Position numbers and translations under genes: made by a program. The notes under the pieces were generated by a model, which made no database searches, had not been told where the DNA came from, and saw only the letters and a program-made list of their open reading frames with translations. A DNA stretch of 64,000 nucleotides, taken from Anaerococcus vaginalis (GTDB lineage Bacteria; Bacillota; Clostridia; Tissierellales; Peptoniphilaceae). The DNA lies in assembly GCF_000307225.1 (NCBI RefSeq), contig NZ_HE978616.1, positions 29,863 to 93,862 of the forward strand. Direction: 5' to 3'. This document shows, piece by piece, positions 26,669 through 36,807 of the stretch. Within the stretch, counting starts at the first letter, position 1; every line of letters begins with the position of its first letter.

Positions 26669-28913
26669 ATGAATAAAGAAAATAATTTTATTTTAAAAAG
26701 AATACAAAATTTTTTGTATTCTTTTTATGCTAAAGAAATAGAAGATGCAAGGTTAAGTGAAATCTATGATGGTCTTGTAAAGGCTTTAATGCAGGATATT
26801 GGAAAAAATTGGTCAAAATCAAAAAAATCTTTAAAAAATAAAGAAGTTTATTTATTATCATTTGAATATAGTCCTGGAAAATTTATTGAAAATGCCATAA
26901 AATCTTTAGGCTATTCTAAAGAAGTTGATGAATGTTTAAAGATTTTAAATATTTCTATGAAAGATTTGGTTAATTATGAAAAAGAAGCAAGTCTTGGTAA
27001 TAGTGATATAGGAATTGGCTCTTGGTATTTGATGAAAGAATTGAGTAAAAATAAAATCAAGGCTATGGCATACGCCCTAAGATATGAAAGTGGAGGAATG
27101 AAGCAAGAAATCAGAGATGGAGAGCAATTTATAAATCCTAATGAATGGCTTTATATGGGAAATAAATGGGAGCATAAAAAGGCTTTTTCTTATATTTTAA
27201 ATATTGAAAATAAAAAAGTTAAAGCTGTTGCATATGATATGCCAATTTTTAATAATGAAAATAATTTTGTAAATACACTAAGATTATGGAAAGCTGAATC
27301 TATAAACAAAATAGATTACTTAAATCTAAGCAGTGGAGATTTTAAAAGTGCTTATAATGATTATATAGATAACAATTCTCTAACTCAGTTTTTATATTTG
27401 GATAATTCTACTTATGAGGGTAAACTTTTTAGACTAAAACAAGAATATTTTTATGTTGTTGCGACAATTCAGGATATTTTTAGAAGATTTTTTAAAAATA
27501 ATGATGATATAAAAAGTATAAAAGATAAATTTAAAATTATATTAGCAGATATTCATCCTTCTTTGGCTATAGTTGAATTTATTAGAAGTCTAAATGAAGG
27601 TTATGGTTTAGAAATAAGCGAATGTGTGAATATGAGTAAAGAAATATTTTCTCATATAGGATTTTTGATTACTCCTGATTCTAAGGAAAGTTATGATCTT
27701 TCAATGCTAAAATCAGTTGATGAATCATATTATAATATAATTTTAAAATTAAACGATTTTGCTATAGAAAATCTTGGTGATTTTATAATTGAAAATAATC
27801 AATTAAGATATGATAGATTAAATAGTTGTTTTGTCGGAAAATATTTTTACTTATCTAAAATTTTTATAGAAAATTATATTAAAGATAAAAAAGAATTTTC
27901 TTATTTGAACTTCGGGATAGATAGGTATTTATATTCTGATTCTAATAATTTTTATTTGAAAGAAATCTTAAATAAGTACCAAATCAATATTAATGATAAA
28001 ATAAGTCTAAAAAAATTGGAAAATTTGAAAGGCAATAAAAATTTCTATGACGAAATAGAAGAAGTTAAACTTAAAAACAAATTGGAATTAATTAAATATT
28101 TTAAAATGAATGAAAGAGATTTAATAAATCCATATTCAATATTTGATATGCAACTTGAAATTTTTCACGAAGCTAAAAGGCAACTTTTAAATGCGATTAG
28201 CATAGCAAGTAATTACTATAAGTTAAAGGAAAATTCTAATATTTTTATACCACCGACTACTTATATATTTTCTGGAAAAGCAAACGATGGATATTTTATG
28301 GCAAAGGAGATAATTAAATTTATCTTAGCCTTAAAACATATGATAGATAAGGATAAGCTTATTAAGGAAAATTAAAAATAATTTTTATTGAAGATGCTAA
28401 TGTAGAAAATTTCAGAAAAATTTATCCAGCTTGTGATATTTATAGCAATTTAACACTGCCTTTATTTGAAAATCAAAGTTTTCATATATTAAATTCTATT
28501 TTTAATTTTTCAAATGTACTTTCAACAAGAGCAGGTATTATTTATAATATTGACAAAAAAATAAAATATATACTTTTGGTGAAACTTATGAAGAAATTGA
28601 AAAAAATAAAAATGAAAATTCCTATAATGCTCGTGATTTCTATTACAAAAATGATATAATCAAAAGGACGGTTGATAATTTGATTAATGAGGATTATAGC
28701 AAATTGCCTTATAATTTTAAAAATATATATGATTATTTGATTTCTTATAATGATTCTTTTTTTATTTTTAAAGATCACGACTCTTTGCTAGATACTAGAT
28801 TTAAAATTAGTATGGATTATTTGGATAAGAAAAAATGGATTGATCAAGAAATTGATAATATACTTTGGGCAAACGAATTTAATCTTGACAAAACTTTGGA
28901 AAAATTAAAATAG
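26669..28913 (+). CDS. Glycogen phosphorylase homologue lacking the PLP lysine (frame interrupted twice)
   Basis: The protein aligns along its length with glycogen/maltodextrin phosphorylase: QEYFYVVATIQDIFRRF, ILADIHPSLAIVEFIR, SIFDMQLEIFHEAKRQLLNA, TYIFSGKANDGYFMAKEIIK. One base missing near 28369-28376 and another near 28562-28568 break the frame; restored, it has about 748 residues and continues KIIFIEDANVENFRKIYPACDI. It is very divergent. The GGLG loop (LGNGGLG in true enzymes) reads LGNSDIGIG, and the segment that should be GTGNMKFMLNG with the PLP lysine reads ENQSFHILNS. It may be inactive or have a new role. Position between glgA and a pullulanase is conserved for glgP, so the family call is firm. 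Confidence 0.8.
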
Positions 28914-28918
28914 GAAAT

Positions 28919-30804
28919 ATGACATACAATTACGAAGAAATAAAGGATATAAAGTTAGGAGCAACATATACAAAACAATACACAGAATTTAGAGTTTTTG
29001 CTCCAAATAGAGAAAAAATAGATTTGTTGATTACTGATGATTATAGAAAAATTAGAAAAGAAAAATATTCTATGATCAAAATAGAATTTGATATATTTTA
29101 TTGTAAAATTGAAAAGGATTTGGATGGATTTTTCTATTCCTACTTGGTTGAAGATAAATATGAAGTTACCGATCCATATTCCAAGGCATCTTCTATAAAT
29201 AGTATAATGTCTGCTGTAGTAGATTTTGACAAAATAACTCCAAGAGATTTTGGAAAAAAATTTAAGGCAAACAAAGAAGAAGATGCAATAATATATGAGT
29301 TAAATGTAAAAGATTTTACAGCCAACAAAAATTCAAATGTAAAATATAGGGGAAAATATTTAGGTCTTGCAGAAAAAATACTAAATTTGAGGGAGAAAGT
29401 ACAGGGATTTCTCATCTTAAAGAATTGGGAGTAAGCCACATTCAACTTTTGCCAGTTTATGATTTTATTTCGACTTTTGAAGAAAATGATAAATTTTTTG
29501 ATGATGATAATTACAATTGGGGTTATGATCCAGAATTATATTTTAATGTTGAAGGTTCATATTCAACAAATCCCTACAATCCTAAAAAAAGAATTTATGA
29601 ATTTAAAAAAATGGTAAAAAAAATCCATGAAAATGGGATGAATGTGGTTATGGATGTCGTTTATAATCACACTTTTAAAACTGTTGATTCAAATTTAGAA
29701 ATTTTAGCACCAAATTATTATCATAGAAAAAACTTAGATGGAAGTTTTTCAAATGGATCAGGAGTTGGAAATGAATTGGCAAGTGAAAAAGCATTTGTAA
29801 GAAAACTTATAATTGATTCATTAAAACACTGGGTTATGGAATATGATATTGATGGATTTAGGTTTGATTTAATGGCCTTGATTGATATTGATACAATAAA
29901 GATTGCTATAAAGGAACTAAAAAAAATAAAACCTTATATAATAATTTATGGTGAACCTTGGATGGGTGCGGAATCTGTTTTACCAAGAGAAAAACAAATT
30001 TTGACTGGAAGCCAAAGATCTAATGGCTTTGCTGTTTTTAATGATAGCTTTAGAAATGCAATTAAGGGCGATAATGATGGTTATTCGAAAGGATTTATCC
30101 AAGGAAATTTTTATTTAAAAAATCAAGTTGAAATAGGGATAGCAGGAAGTATAGATTTTGATGAAAAAAGAATTGGTTTTGCTGATGATGCGAGTGAAGT
30201 TATAAATTATTTTGCTTGCCACGACAATTTAATTTATTATGATAAATTAAAAATCTCCCTAACAGATCATGAAGATTTAGAATATATATCAAGGCTGGGT
30301 TTTGCAATTTTATTCTTATCTTTTGGAAAGCCTTTTATTTATGAAGGAAGCGAATTTAATAATTCAAAATCAAATAATGGTAATTCTTATAATGCACCCT
30401 TATCAATAAATGGGATAGATTGGCAAGATAAAATCAACAATATTGAAACTTTTTCTTTTGTTAAAGATTTAATTTCATTGAGAAAAAAATTAGAAGTTTT
30501 TAAACTTGTAAAAAAAGACGATATAAAAAAAGCCTTAACTTTTGTTGATGGCTTAGAAGATTTTTTACTTGCTTATAAAATAAATTTTGAAGGTAAAAAA
30601 ATATATGTGGTTATTAATGCCCTGAAAAATGATGTTGAAATAGACGATTATAAAAGAGATAAAATTTTTGACAAAGAAATTGAACTTGTTAAAATATTTG
30701 ATAAAGAGGGTAATATTAATAAAAGATTGAATGTTTCTGATATAAAAAAATTCAGCAAACATTCTATAAATGTGTATATAAAAGGAGAAAATTATGGATT
30801 ATAA
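28919..30804 (+). CDS. pulA: Type I pullulanase, GH13 (frame interrupted)
   Basis: Pullulanase cuts alpha-1,6 branches in glycogen or starch fragments. An N-terminal CBM48-like domain (TEFRVFAPNREKIDLL) precedes the catalytic barrel with YNWGYDP, the signature of type I pullulanase, region I DVVYNHT, region II GFRFDLMAL with the nucleophile, region III IIYGEPW with the acid, and region IV ACHDNL. An A6 run at 29373-29378 breaks the frame; seven A gives AEKNTKFEGESTGISHLKELG and a total of about 628 residues. No signal peptide, so it acts in the cytoplasm. Catalytic residues are intact, unlike the neighbouring phosphorylase homologue. Confidence 0.92.
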
Positions 30805-32485
30805 AAAAATTTATGATTCTTGGTTAAATAATGATTTTTTTGACCATAAAACTAGAGAAGAATTAAAAAAAATAGAAAATGATGAAAGTGAAATTGAAGA
30901 TAGATTTTATCAAGAATTAGCTTTTGGTACAGCAGGACTTAGGGGAAAACTTGGTGCAGGAACAAATAGAATGAACCAATATACAGTTGCAAAAGCTACC
31001 CAAGCATTTGCTGATACAATTTCTGATATGGGAGAAGATGCAAAAAATAGGGGAGTTGTAATTTGTTATGATGTTAGGCATAAGTCTGATGAATTTTCAA
31101 AAATAACTTCTGAAGTTTTTGCCGCAAATGGAATAAAAGTAAATATTTTTAAAGAAATTCAACCGACTCCAGTCTGCTCTTATGCAATAAGAAAATTAAA
31201 ATCAATCGGTGGAGTTATGGTTACAGCAAGCCATAATCCTAGAGAATATAATGGATATAAGGCTTATGGATCAGATGGAAGTCAAATTTTGGAAGATATT
31301 GCCGTTCAAATTCAAAATTATATGAAAGAATATGATGATTATTCAAAAATAAAAAGGATTGATTTTGATAAGGCGATGGATGAAGGATTAATTTCCTGGA
31401 TTGATGAATCTTTAATAGAAGATTATATAAAAGAAGTTTTAGCTTGTACAATAAATGATAATGTTGATAAAAAAGTTAAAATTGTTTATACTCCATTAAA
31501 TGGTTGTGGAAACAAATTGGTTAGAAGAATTCTTGATGAAAGAGGATTTGAAAATATTTATATAGTAAAAGAACAAGAAAATCCAGATCCAGATTTCACA
31601 ACAGTTGGTTATCCAAATCCAGAAGATCCAAAAGCTTTTAAATTATCAGAAAAATTAGGAAAAGAAAAAAATGCAGAATTATTACTTGCAACAGATCCAG
31701 ATTCTGATAGGTGTGCTGTAGAAGTTTTAGATAAAAATGGAAAATATCAATTTTTAACAGGAAATCAAATAGGCTCTCTCCTTACAAATTATATTTTAAC
31801 TGCCTTAAAAGAAAATAATGAATTGGCAGAAGATGGAGCAATTGTTAAAACCATAGTTTCAACAGATTTAGTAAAACCAATTGCAAATAGTTTTGGTATA
31901 GAAGTTTTTGAAGTTTTGACAGGATTTAAAAATATTTATGAAGTTGCAAATAACTTTGAAAGAATTGGCAAGGGAAAATTTATTTTTGGATTTGAAGAAA
32001 GTATTGGATATAATTACAAAGATTTTGTAAGAGATAAGGATGCAGTAAATTCTGCTATGCTTATTAGTGAGATGACTGCTTATTATAAAAGCAAGGGAAA
32101 ATCTTTGTTAGATGTTTTAGAAAATATTTATGATAAATTTGGATATTATGCAAATGAAGTTCAATCAATAGTGCTTGAAGGACTTGATGGTGCACAAAAA
32201 ATAAAAAGGATAATGGAAACAATTAGAAATAATCCAAAAGAAAATGTAATAGGTCTAAAAGTTAAAAAAATTGTAGATTATCTAAATGATGACACAGGAC
32301 TTTCAAAATCAAATGTATTAAAATACTACCTTGAAGATGATTCATGGTTTGCATTAAGACCATCAGGAACTGAACCAAAGATAAAATTATACCTAAATGC
32401 AATAGGTGAAAACAAAGAAAAAGCAGAAGATAAAAAAAATAAAATAAAAGAAGAAGTAAATAATATAATCAATAAAATTGACTAA
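30794..32485 (+). CDS. pgm: Phosphoglucomutase/phosphomannomutase
   Basis: This 563-residue alpha-D-phosphohexomutase interconverts glucose 1- and 6-phosphate, joining the glg pathway to glycolysis. Motifs: ELAFGTAGLRGKLGAG, the phosphoserine loop VTASHNPREYNG, metal loop LLATDPDSDRCAVEV, sugar loop FEESIGYNY and phosphate loop ALRPSGTEPKIK. It is the longer PgcA-like form. It overlaps the pullulanase end by 11 bp with AAAAGGAG upstream, and ends at a strong terminator, closing the operon. Confidence 0.95.
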   Translation: MDYKKIYDSWLNNDFFDHKTREELKKIENDESEIEDRFYQELAFGTAGLRGKLGAGTNRMNQYTVAKATQAFADTISDMGEDAKNRGVVICYDVRHKSDEFSKITSEVFAANGIKVNIFKEIQPTPVCSYAIRKLKSIGGVMVTASHNPREYNGYKAYGSDGSQILEDIAVQIQNYMKEYDDYSKIKRIDFDKAMDEGLISWIDESLIEDYIKEVLACTINDNVDKKVKIVYTPLNGCGNKLVRRILDERGFENIYIVKEQENPDPDFTTVGYPNPEDPKAFKLSEKLGKEKNAELLLATDPDSDRCAVEVLDKNGKYQFLTGNQIGSLLTNYILTALKENNELAEDGAIVKTIVSTDLVKPIANSFGIEVFEVLTGFKNIYEVANNFERIGKGKFIFGFEESIGYNYKDFVRDKDAVNSAMLISEMTAYYKSKGKSLLDVLENIYDKFGYYANEVQSIVLEGLDGAQKIKRIMETIRNNPKENVIGLKVKKIVDYLNDDTGLSKSNVLKYYLEDDSWFALRPSGTEPKIKLYLNAIGENKEKAEDKKNKIKEEVNNIINKID

Positions 32486-32489
32486 TTTT

Positions 32490-32536
32490 AAATTCCTATG
32501 AGCTAAATTAATTTTATGCTCGTAGGAATTTTTTTT
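32490..32536 (+). terminator. Terminator of the glg operon
   Basis: Arms AAATTCCTATGAGC (32490-32503) and GCTCGTAGGAATTT (32518-32531) form a long stem with one mismatch, followed by a run of T. Confidence 0.9.
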
Positions 32537-32647
32537 TGAAAAATCAAAAATTTATCACGAACTTTCATATTAGATATTTTTAATAAGGATATTTTAAAGA
32601 ATTATGATTTTTTGATAAAATAATTAAATAAGAAGTAAGGAGGTTTT

Positions 32648-33151
32648 ATGGATCAATTTTTTAATTTTATAGATAAGGTATTTTCTATTAAAGTTTTTGG
32701 AAATATGACTTTGTATCAATTACTATCAACAATTTTAAAATATGTATTTGTAGTTATAGTTTTATATTTTATCTATTCAATCATTAGAATAATTTATTAT
32801 GATGTGAGATATGCTATTAAAAAAGAGCAAATATCTGACACATATTTGCAATTCATAAATCAAAATCAAGAACATAAGTTTAAAGTCCAAGAGTATTATT
32901 ATATTGGAGATAACAATACAATAGGTAGGGATGATAAAAATACGATTTGCATTAAAGACAAATTTTTATCAAGTTTTCATGCAAGAATTATCTTAGATAA
33001 AGGGATATATTTTTTGGAAGACTTAAATTCTTCAAATGGGACTTTTTTAAATGACGAGAGAATTAACGAAGCTATTGAGTTAAAGAATAAAGATATAATA
33101 AAATTTGGAGAATTGAAATTTTTATTTATAAACGGTGATGAAGATGATTAA
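32648..33151 (+). CDS. Membrane-anchored FHA domain protein
   Basis: FHA domains bind phosphothreonine peptides. After an N-terminal stretch and one membrane segment (residues about 20-48) comes the FHA core with NTIGRDDKNTICI, SSFHARI and LNSSNGTFLNDERI, the residues that contact phosphothreonine. Length 167. An AAGGAGG site precedes ATG 32648. It overlaps the FtsW/RodA gene and with the following PBP gene forms a module like fhaB-rodA-pbpA of actinobacteria, though no kinase or phosphatase is in the window. The FHA domain would sit in the cytoplasm if the N-terminus faces out. Confidence 0.88.
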   Translation: MDQFFNFIDKVFSIKVFGNMTLYQLLSTILKYVFVVIVLYFIYSIIRIIYYDVRYAIKKEQISDTYLQFINQNQEHKFKVQEYYYIGDNNTIGRDDKNTICIKDKFLSSFHARIILDKGIYFLEDLNSSNGTFLNDERINEAIELKNKDIIKFGELKFLFINGDEDD

Positions 33152-34421
33152 AAATGAAAATATTAATATCATCAACCAAAAAAAGTATAAAAAAACTGCA
33201 CTTTTTCTTTTGTTTTTATTTGAATTTTTGACTTTGAGTTCATCTATGATTTACAATGCAGATAAATTACAAAGTGGAGATTTTTATGCTTACATAACAA
33301 TACTAGCATTAACTATGCTTTCTACTATTTTGGCAAATAAATTTACAAGAAGTGATAGCATTTTGTTACTTATAGTAAATATGTTGTTTTCAATTGGTGT
33401 TGCAATGATTTATAGACTTGATCCAGCACTTGGAAAAAAACAATTATTATTTTATATTGTAGGCATACTTGCGTTTTTTATGACTTATTTTATATTGCCA
33501 AGATATAAAAATTGGGATGAGCATATAGTTTTTTATTTTGCAATATCTATAGTTTTATTTATGGTAACCTTAGTTTTTGGATTTGCATCAGGTGGTGCAA
33601 AAAACTGGATTTCTATTGGACCTTTTACTTTGCAACCATCAGAACTTATAAAAATTCCCTTTATATTTTTTGTTGCAAGTTTTTATTCACATTACAATAA
33701 ATTTAGAAAATTTGCTTTTGGAAAATATTATTTAAGTATTGGAATTTATATATTTATTTTGATGTTTTTTATCCAAAAAGAATTAGGTACAGCCTTAATA
33801 TTTTTTGGAACTATGCTTCTTACACAATTTGTTTATGAAAGAGATAGAAAACTAATAATTTTAAATTTAATTTTTATTATTTTAGGATCAATATTGGCTT
33901 ATTTTTTATTTTCTCACATAAGAATAAGAGTAGAAACTTGGCTTGATCCTTGGTCAGTTATAGATGATAAGGGATACCAAATCACCCAATCTTTATTTGC
34001 CCTTGCTAGCGGTGGATTATTTGGAAGTGGACTAGGTCTTGGACGTCCAGATTATATACCAGTTGCAGAAAGTGATTTTATTTTTCCAGCAATTTGTGAA
34101 GAATTTGGAATATTTATGGGAATAGCAGTAGTGTTATTATTTTTAATATTAGTTTATAGAGCAATAAAAATAGCCTTGCAACAAGAAAATAAATTTTTCT
34201 CAATCTTGTCTTTTGGAATAGGAATATTATTTGCGCTCCAAGCTTTATTAATTCTTTGTGGAGTATTAAAATTAATTCCATTAACAGGAGTAACACTACC
34301 ATTTATATCAGCAGGTGGCTCTTCTATGGTTTCAGGATTTATTTTATTGGCATGCCTTCAATATTGTGGTCAAAGTATAGAAAATGGTGATGAAGATGAA
34401 AAAGAAAAAGAAGAAAGATAA
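33144..34421 (+). CDS. FtsW/RodA/SpoVE family peptidoglycan glycosyltransferase
   Basis: SEDS proteins polymerise lipid II with a partner class B PBP. About ten membrane segments are visible with the family motifs GGAKNWISIGPFTLQPSELIK, KELGTALIFFG, SDFIFPAICEEFG and LPFISAGGSSM. I choose ATG 33144, after GGTGATGAAG; the same 14-base junction recurs at the next gene start. GTG 33135 and ATG 33138 are alternatives. The gene overlaps the FHA gene by 8 bp. The pairing with a PBP directly downstream supports a matched SEDS-bPBP pair; RodA or FtsW cannot be distinguished from sequence alone. Confidence 0.93.
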   Translation: MIKNENINIINQKKYKKTALFLLFLFEFLTLSSSMIYNADKLQSGDFYAYITILALTMLSTILANKFTRSDSILLLIVNMLFSIGVAMIYRLDPALGKKQLLFYIVGILAFFMTYFILPRYKNWDEHIVFYFAISIVLFMVTLVFGFASGGAKNWISIGPFTLQPSELIKIPFIFFVASFYSHYNKFRKFAFGKYYLSIGIYIFILMFFIQKELGTALIFFGTMLLTQFVYERDRKLIILNLIFIILGSILAYFLFSHIRIRVETWLDPWSVIDDKGYQITQSLFALASGGLFGSGLGLGRPDYIPVAESDFIFPAICEEFGIFMGIAVVLLFLILVYRAIKIALQQENKFFSILSFGIGILFALQALLILCGVLKLIPLTGVTLPFISAGGSSMVSGFILLACLQYCGQSIENGDEDEKEKEER

Positions 34422-35906
34422 ACAAAAGCCATTTATACAAAAAATATTAGAAATGGAAAAAAACAAAGATTAAAAGAAGAGGATGATAAGCATATATTGA
34501 AAAAATCCACAATGAACAAAAGATTAATATATGTTTTGATGCTTTTTATATTTTTGTTTTTATCTGTGGTCTTATACTTAGTATATTTTCAATTATTTAA
34601 AGCCCAAACTCTTGCTGATAATAGCCATAATAAAAGAAATTGGGTAAATGAAAATTCCATAAAAAGAGGAAATATTTATGACAGAAATGGAAATGTATTA
34701 GTATATAATCAAAAAGATGCAAATGGAAATGATATTAGAGTTTATAATGATGGAATTATAAATTCAGCTTTTACAGGATACAATTCTGTAAAATATGGTA
34801 AAAGTGGTTTAGAAAAAACTTATAATAAAGAATTATTAAATATTTCTGATCAACCAACATCAAAAATTAGAGATATGGTAGAAAGAACAGGAATTGGAAA
34901 TAATTTGAATTTAACTATTGATCAAACAATACAAGAAATTGCTTATAATAGTTTGGGAGATCATATAGGCTCTGTTGTTGTTATGAATCCCAAAAATGGA
35001 GAAGTTTTGGCTATGGTTTCAAAACCATCCTATGATCCAAACAGCCTTGATTCTGATTGGGATACATTGATACAAAATACAAATGCACCATTGCTAAATA
35101 GATCAAGTCAAGGAAGCTATAGACCAGCTTCAACGATGAAAATTGTAAGCTCAGATGCTATTTTAAGAAGTGGAATCAATACAAATTTCTACGATAGTGG
35201 AACTGTAAAAATTCAAAATTATGATATAAAAAATTACGGTGATTATTCTTATGGTCAAGTAAATTTAAGAACTGCTTTGATGAATTCTCTCAATACTTAT
35301 TTTGCTTCTAAAGTAAATGAAATTGGGAAAAAAAGATACAAAGAAGTAGCAGAAAAATATATGTTTAACAAAAATTACAAATTTGATTTGGAAAAAATAA
35401 ATGCAAAAATTCCTTTTGACGACCTAAATCAAGTTGATCTTGCTATGACAGGATTCGGTTATGGAAAAACAAGAGTAACACCACTTCATATGGCGATGAT
35501 TGCATCAACTATTGCAAATGATGGAAAAATGATGCAACCAAGACTTGTAAAAAATGTTGTAAACAAAGACGGAAAAATCATTAAAGAAAGCAAAAGTGAA
35601 GTTTTATCCGATGCAACAAGTTCGGAAATAGCAAATAAAATAAGAGATTATATGGTTGATGTTGTAAATTATGGAACAGCAAGTAGAGCTTATTTACAAT
35701 CAATTCAAATTGCAGGAAAATCTGGAACAGTAGATAAAAAAGGAGGAGGAGTTGATGTTTGGTTTGTCGGATTCGCTCCAGCCTATGATCCAAAACTTGC
35801 CTTTGCAATTGTAATAGAAGATTCAGATTCCTTATCAGGAGAAGTTGCAGTTCCAATTGGTGGGGAAATGATAAATAGCATTATAAATAATGTGAATATA
35901 TATTAA
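34396..35906 (+). CDS. Class B penicillin-binding protein (frame interrupted near the start)
   Basis: A transpeptidase that crosslinks peptidoglycan. One N-terminal membrane segment (LIYVLMLFIFLFLSVVLYLVY) precedes the extracellular part. Active-site motifs: SxxK is STMK, SxN is SLN in LMNSLNTYF, KTG is KSG in AGKSGTVDKKGGG. The N-terminal cytosolic tail starts at ATG 34396 behind GGTGATGAAG and is lysine-rich; an A7 run at about 34453-34459 must be eight to join it to the main frame, giving about 503 residues. If not, a TTG at 34497 would start a shorter protein. It resembles PbpA of the actinobacterial rodA-pbpA pair. Confidence 0.9.
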
Positions 35907-35920
35907 AATATAAAAAAACA

Positions 35921-35958
35921 AAACGGTTACTAGCTTAAATTGCTAATAACCGTTTTTC
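35921..35958. terminator. Bidirectional terminator between the PBP gene and nadK
   Basis: Arms AAACGGTTA (35921-35929) and TAACCGTTT (35947-35955) pair around an AT-rich inner part (TAGC/GCTA), with A-rich sequence on the left and T-rich on the right, serving both convergent genes. Confidence 0.85.
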
Positions 35959-35961
35959 ATT

Positions 35962-36747
35962 CTATAAAAGTTTATTTTTTATATTTGACCAATAGTGGTT
36001 TTTATTTAAAATTATTTTTTTCAATTCTTTATTAGATATTTTCGTAGTAATCCTAAAATTATTTGAATTATATTCCTTACCATCAAATAAAAAAACTGTG
36101 TGATAATTGTCCCTTTTGCTAACATTTATTTCGATTTCTGCGTTTTTTGGTAGGATAATCGGAGCTTTTAAAGACCTATTCAAACTTGAAAATACAGGAG
36201 CAATAGGAGTTAGCTGAAAACCCTCAAGAGATTGATGCAAAATAGCACCATTTGAAGATAAATTATAAGCAGTAGATCCGTGAGGCGTTGAAATAATTAG
36301 TCCATCACCTGAAAAATTTTCTATAAAATTTCCATCAATAAAAAGTCTTAATCTAACTATTTGATTTTTATTACTCTTAACAACAACCTCATTAACAGCA
36401 TTCATTTGATTTTTTCCAATATTTGATTCAAGAATTGGAAGTTTTTCCATATAATATTTCTTTTCAGAAAATTTTCTTACAAAATCCTCTATATTATCAG
36501 GAGTAATCTCTTGATAAAATCCCAAATGGCCAGTATTTATACCAATAAAAGGAATGGTAGAAAATTTTGAAATTTTAACAGCATTCAAAAAAGTTCCATC
36601 CCCTCCAATAACAAGATTTAAGCAAGCATTTGGATTATAGTTTGTTGAAACTTCATAGCCAAAATCTTTTAATATGGCTTTGGTTTTATTAAAAATATTT
36701 TTACTATATCTGGATTTATTTTTAAAAATATTAATTGTTTTATTCAT
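35962..36747 (-). CDS. nadK: NAD kinase
   Basis: NadK phosphorylates NAD to NADP. The protein has the NLVIGGDGTFLNAV motif with the catalytic aspartate, INTGHLGFY, NEVVV and the GDGLIISTPHGSTAYNLSS motif. Length 261 is typical of Gram-positive NAD kinases. An AAGAAAGGTAAG site precedes the start. It is convergent with the PBP gene and divergent from the pseudouridine synthase gene; the short divergent region (36748-36807) contains TATAAT-like boxes on both strands. Confidence 0.95.
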   Translation of the reverse strand: MNKTINIFKNKSRYSKNIFNKTKAILKDFGYEVSTNYNPNACLNLVIGGDGTFLNAVKISKFSTIPFIGINTGHLGFYQEITPDNIEDFVRKFSEKKYYMEKLPILESNIGKNQMNAVNEVVVKSNKNQIVRLRLFIDGNFIENFSGDGLIISTPHGSTAYNLSSNGAILHQSLEGFQLTPIAPVFSSLNRSLKAPIILPKNAEIEINVSKRDNYHTVFLFDGKEYNSNNFRITTKISNKELKKIILNKNHYWSNIKNKLL

Positions 36748-36807
36748 TGTTACTTACCTTTCTTAAAGATATAATCATTATAGCATAAAAAAATTTTTGA
36801 GGGAAAG

